Assembly (NCBI RefSeq): GCF_002949735.1
Contig: NZ_CP026686.1
Location: forward strand, 1 to 44,777
DNA length: 44,777 nucleotides
Direction of reading: 5' to 3'
DNA from: Nostoc sp. 'Peltigera membranacea cyanobiont' N6
GTDB lineage: Bacteria; Cyanobacteriota; Cyanobacteriia; Cyanobacteriales; Nostocaceae
Numbering within the stretch: the stretch's first letter is position 1; every line of letters begins with the position of its first letter. The notes under the pieces are model-generated. The model saw only the letters and a program-made list of their open reading frames with translations. It ran no database searches and was not told the DNA's origin. Positions 41,772-44,777 of the stretch are shown in pieces. The position numbers and the translations under genes are program-made.

Positions 41772-41936
41772 ATGCCCCAGGACTTCTCCGGTCAAAACCT
41801 TGAGGGTGTAAATTTTAGCTATGTCTTTGCCACTCCACGAGTAAATTATTGCCCGTCCCTCAGACCACCCGCTCTAAACGAAGTGTCCCCAGTTCGCGCG
41901 GGGCATCACGAGATGATTGGGTTGAAACAATTCTGA
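41772..41936 (+). pseudogene. Truncated pentapeptide-repeat protein start
   Basis: ATG 41772 opens MPQDFSGQNLEGVNFSYVF, a typical beginning of cyanobacterial pentapeptide-repeat proteins. After about 18 codons the sequence loses the repeat and ends at 41936 (54 aa). It looks like the 5' stub of a larger gene broken by deletion, just upstream of the gene cluster starting at 42030. Confidence 0.55.
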
Positions 41937-42001
41937 TATCACACTTCCTTTTGTTTTAGGCTAATGGTATCGTTGTATTATTAATCACTTATTATACTAT
42001 T

Positions 42002-42021
42002 ATTATACAATTTTGTATAAT
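42002..42021. promoter_or_regulatory. Palindromic operator before the triple-HTH gene
   Basis: ATTATACAA and TTGTATAAT flank a TT centre, ending 8 bp before ATG 42030. An adjacent ttattatac half-site lies at about 41990. Symmetry and placement suggest an autoregulatory operator bound by the HTH protein encoded immediately downstream. Confidence 0.6.
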
Positions 42022-42029
42022 TCAAGCTT

Positions 42030-42746
42030 ATGACTAGTTTTTCAAGAGTAACTCTTCGTATTCAAGAACTCTTAGATAATAAGAGTCTAAGTTTTCAGGA
42101 TTTAAGTAATGCTTTGGACATATCTGAAGAAGAAATCAGAAAATTAAGTTCTCAAACTATTGATATTACAGAAGAAAATGCTTTTATTCTCGCAAAAATT
42201 GCCAAGGAATTGAATGTATCAATATTAGATTTAGTACAGCCTGTAGCTACAAATAAAGCATTCAAATTTAGGATTTTTGAACTAATAGAACAGCAAGGTA
42301 TATCATTTGAAGATTTGAGCATTAGAACAGGTATTCATCCCCTAATACTTGAATTTTATAATACTAATCCTATCCCGGAAACAAATTTATATGGACTGCC
42401 CCATTCTCAAAATCTTGCTAAGATTAGTGCAGTTTTGAACTGTACTATTGAAGATTTAAAACTGGAAGAAAAACTCCCAAAAACCAGGATTCTTATTGAA
42501 GAATTAGCTTCAGAGAGAGGTCTAACTTTAGAAGCTCTAAGTTTATTAATAGGTTTACCCCTAGAGCTTTTGCAACTGCTCAGTCTGCATCCTGTAAATA
42601 TTTCTCTTGCAGATGAGATGATAGAAACCGGAAGACGTAATAATCTAATGTTGTCTGGAATGAGCTTAAATCAATCAATAAGACCAGACTGGATAAGTAG
42701 TATACTATGCTGTATTCTTAACCGTCCGTGCTGTAATCGCAAATAA
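42030..42746 (+). CDS. Triple helix-turn-helix regulator
   Basis: 238 aa made of three XRE-like helical repeats of about 70-75 residues. Their openings are RIQELLDNKSLSFQDLSNAL, RIFELIEQQGISFEDLSIRT and RILIEELASERGLTLEALS, each followed by a short turn and a second helix. The C-terminus ends in a Cys-containing hydrophobic tail (SSILCCILNRPCCNRK), which may be lipidated or metal-binding. The gene lies 6 bp before the membrane pentapeptide gene, so it probably controls that operon via the palindrome at 42002. Confidence 0.7.
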   Translation: MTSFSRVTLRIQELLDNKSLSFQDLSNALDISEEEIRKLSSQTIDITEENAFILAKIAKELNVSILDLVQPVATNKAFKFRIFELIEQQGISFEDLSIRTGIHPLILEFYNTNPIPETNLYGLPHSQNLAKISAVLNCTIEDLKLEEKLPKTRILIEELASERGLTLEALSLLIGLPLELLQLLSLHPVNISLADEMIETGRRNNLMLSGMSLNQSIRPDWISSILCCILNRPCCNRK

Positions 42747-42752
42747 AAATAT

Positions 42753-44777
42753 ATGCACAGAATGGGTGGAAAAAACATACACGGTCATCAGTACAAAGAG
42801 AAAATTAATTTAGCTGACAAGAACTTTCAAAATGCCCAAGCTGGAAGAAGTTTATTGTGGAAAATTTCTCTATTTACTATCAGTATTATTATTGCTTCTT
42901 TATGCAGTATATTTCCGGTTTTCTCAGGGCTATCATTTGCTTCTATTGTCACTTATCCTGAACCAGAAAAAATCTATACAATTGGTGTTACTTACTTCAT
43001 TTATATAGCTACTCTAATCTTAATTACTATCTTTGAACTTAATGTTAGATTTAGTGCTTTTATAGTGACATTGACTCTTTTTGGAATAATAGTGAACTAT
43101 TTTGAGTCAGGTCTTAATTCAATAGATTATTTTATCTTAATATTGTTCAGTATTGCCTTTGCATATATTGGGGCAATCATTATAGGAATCTGTTTAACAT
43201 TTTCTTATATGTGTGCTGGTTTGTTAGGAGCATTGATAGCCATTTTTGGAGCCGGATGTACAAATGTAGCTATAACTCAAATTGTAGTGCATACATCATA
43301 CCGGCCTAATAAGGGTGAAGAAACTGTTATCTTAATCACATCAATTTTAGTCATTATTATAGGAGTTATACTCACTAAACAAGCTTTAAATAACTCACCG
43401 AAGTATGCTTGGATGATAGAAAAAGCAATCTTCTGGGCTTCAATAGGTGGGACATCTTTTTACGGGGTGGATCTAACAGATGCTTGTTTTGATGGTGCAG
43501 ACTTAAGATATACAGATTTGAGAAACACTAAATTAACGCATACTAGCTTCAGAAACGTAACCGGGTTAGAATTTGCAAGACTCCAAGGTACTATCTTAGA
43601 AGATCCTAAGGTTAGGAAGTTACTAGTTACTGGTTATGGTCGTGGTGAAGATTTTACAGAAGCAAACTTAAATGAAGCTAACCTCAGAGGTGCAGATTTG
43701 AGAGAAGCCGTTTTAGTTAAAGCTAAAGCATTAGAAGCTGATTTCTCAGGAGCAATCCTTACTGATGCCTGTATTCAAGATTGGAGCATTAGCCATAATA
43801 CACGTTTCCAAAATGTTGAATGCCGACGCATCTACTTGAAGTGTAGTGAAAAAGGACATTTTTTAGAACCAAAGCCTGATAGTGGAGAGTTTCAACCAGG
43901 CGAATTCGATAAGTGGATCACGGAAATTCGAGATACAATTGACTTAATATTTAGAAATGGATTAAATTTGAGAGCTTTCGCTTTTTCATTGACTCAAACT
44001 GCAATTAACCATGAGGGCTTAGATTTATCAGTTCGTAGTATTGAAAATAAAGGTGATGGTGTTGTTGTAGCTAAAGTAGGTGTATCGCTAGAAACTAACA
44101 AAACAGCGATACATAAGGAACTAACAGAGTACTATCACCAAGCGTTTCAAGCAATTGAGGCAAAGTATCAACTTGTACTCACGGCTAAAGAAGATGAAAT
44201 CGAGCGGTTGGTTATCTTCAATCAAGATCAACAAAAATTTATCCAAGGGCTAGTAGCCGGAATTGCTGAGACTCAGGAAAAAGTATTAATTCAGGGTGAA
44301 GGAAACCGTATATATATAATTGATCAGGCAGGTAATGTTATGGAAAGTACAAATCAAAATATTAATGCAGGTAGAGATGTTATTAATAATAGTAAAATAG
44401 AGGATTCTCACATGGCTGGCGATCGCAATATCAACACAGGCGGCGGCAACTATAACGAGCGCATTGAACGCGATTATATCCAAGGTAATTACTACGCGGC
44501 TGGACAACCGCAAAGTCTTGCTGAAGCTGCTGCCGAAATTCAGCTATTACTAAAACAGTTAGAGCAAACTTATCCTACCACTACTACATCACAACAAATG
44601 GTAGTAGCAGCAGAAGCCATAAACCGCATTGAAAGCAACCCCACCTTGAAAAAACGAGTGATAAATGCTGTCAAGGAAGGTGGCTTGGCTGCATTTGAGA
44701 AAGCTATTGACAACCCAGCAGGTGCTTTTATTGTCGGCGCTATCAAAGGCTGGCAGGAAGTAGAGGCAGAAGATTAA
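42753..44777 (+). CDS. Polytopic membrane pentapeptide protein with amyloid-like motif
   Basis: 674 aa (ATG 42753; ATG 42762 also possible). Residues about 33-215 hold five or six membrane helices (WKISLFTISIIIASLCSIF, TYFIYIATLILITIFEL, YIGAIIIGICLTFSYM, TVILITSILVIIIGVIL). Pentapeptide repeats follow at about 235-345 (VDLTDACFDGADLRYTDLR, EANLNEANLRGADLREAVL), then a soluble alpha/beta region to 525. Residues 531-579 carry two motif blocks: NQNINAGRDVINN, then RNINTGGGNYNE plus RIERDYIQGN at 558-579, matching the NACHT protein at base 82 at 21 of 22 positions. A helical C-terminal domain of about 95 residues ends the protein. Candidate membrane effector for the NACHT protein. Confidence 0.8.
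   Translation: MHRMGGKNIHGHQYKEKINLADKNFQNAQAGRSLLWKISLFTISIIIASLCSIFPVFSGLSFASIVTYPEPEKIYTIGVTYFIYIATLILITIFELNVRFSAFIVTLTLFGIIVNYFESGLNSIDYFILILFSIAFAYIGAIIIGICLTFSYMCAGLLGALIAIFGAGCTNVAITQIVVHTSYRPNKGEETVILITSILVIIIGVILTKQALNNSPKYAWMIEKAIFWASIGGTSFYGVDLTDACFDGADLRYTDLRNTKLTHTSFRNVTGLEFARLQGTILEDPKVRKLLVTGYGRGEDFTEANLNEANLRGADLREAVLVKAKALEADFSGAILTDACIQDWSISHNTRFQNVECRRIYLKCSEKGHFLEPKPDSGEFQPGEFDKWITEIRDTIDLIFRNGLNLRAFAFSLTQTAINHEGLDLSVRSIENKGDGVVVAKVGVSLETNKTAIHKELTEYYHQAFQAIEAKYQLVLTAKEDEIERLVIFNQDQQKFIQGLVAGIAETQEKVLIQGEGNRIYIIDQAGNVMESTNQNINAGRDVINNSKIEDSHMAGDRNINTGGGNYNERIERDYIQGNYYAAGQPQSLAEAAAEIQLLLKQLEQTYPTTTTSQQMVVAAEAINRIESNPTLKKRVINAVKEGGLAAFEKAIDNPAGAFIVGAIKGWQEVEAED

Overview
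The window looks like an entire plasmid, or most of one, from a filamentous (Nostocales-type) cyanobacterium. The evidence is AT-rich DNA with scattered HIP1 octamers (GCGATCGC), an rbp-rpsU gene pair arranged as in cyanobacterial genomes, a DUF3854/helicase replication protein of the cyanobacterial CyRepA type, pentapeptide-repeat and NACHT proteins, a MobV relaxase, and two partition cassettes. There are no tRNA, rRNA or chromosomal metabolic genes. The last gene stops at the final base and the first gene starts at base 82 on the same strand. If the molecule is circular, these two are neighbours about 81 bp apart. Circularity is an inference, because no terminal overlap is visible.

Layout. 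(1) 42.0-44.8 kb plus 0-3.4 kb: a triple-HTH regulator, a membrane pentapeptide protein, a membrane NACHT ATPase and a protein of unknown function. The last three share an Asn/Gly/Tyr motif of about 22 residues, which suggests a conflict module held together by amyloid-like motif contacts. (2) 3.6-6.8 kb: a truncated tyrosine recombinase, then an HTH-NACHT ATPase whose C-terminal part is built from hexanucleotide repeats, and a divergent small membrane protein. (3) 6.9-10.9 kb: a plus-strand operon ending in an intrinsic terminator. It encodes two small membrane proteins, an ABC ATPase-permease fusion, an LRAT-like (NlpC/P60 superfamily) enzyme with a glycine-rich membrane tail, and a glycine-zipper protein bracketed by zinc-knuckle halves. 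(4) 11.3-17.8 kb: a tyrosine recombinase, a frameshifted gene, an excisionase-like protein, two GIY-YIG proteins abutting an hsdR remnant, a VapBC-type pair and a ParA/small DNA-binding partition pair. (5) 18.3-23.4 kb: rbp-rpsU, gene debris with a dispersed repeat, a third GIY-YIG protein and hypothetical genes. (6) 24.2-28.0 kb: mobilization module (oriT-like inverted repeat, MobV relaxase fused to primase-like domains) enclosed by about 330-bp inverted repeats, each carrying a small membrane-protein gene. (7) 28.2-33.5 kb: a pentapeptide protein, the replication protein and a small RHH-like protein. (8) 33.8-39.4 kb: an eight-gene, tightly packed operon running from a ParM-like actin to an FtsK/TraD-like membrane ATPase. 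(9) 39.4-42.0 kb: an HSDR_N-type nuclease, a repeat cluster and gene remnants.

The backbone (Rep, ParA, ParM operon, Mob) accounts for copy control, segregation and mobilization. VapBC, the HSDR_N protein, the NACHT proteins and the 6.9-10.9 kb operon are accessory functions, probably addiction, defence or inter-bacterial conflict. The strongest candidates for undescribed biology are the motif-linked NACHT cluster, the LRAT/ABC/zinc-zipper operon and the ParM-to-FtsK operon.
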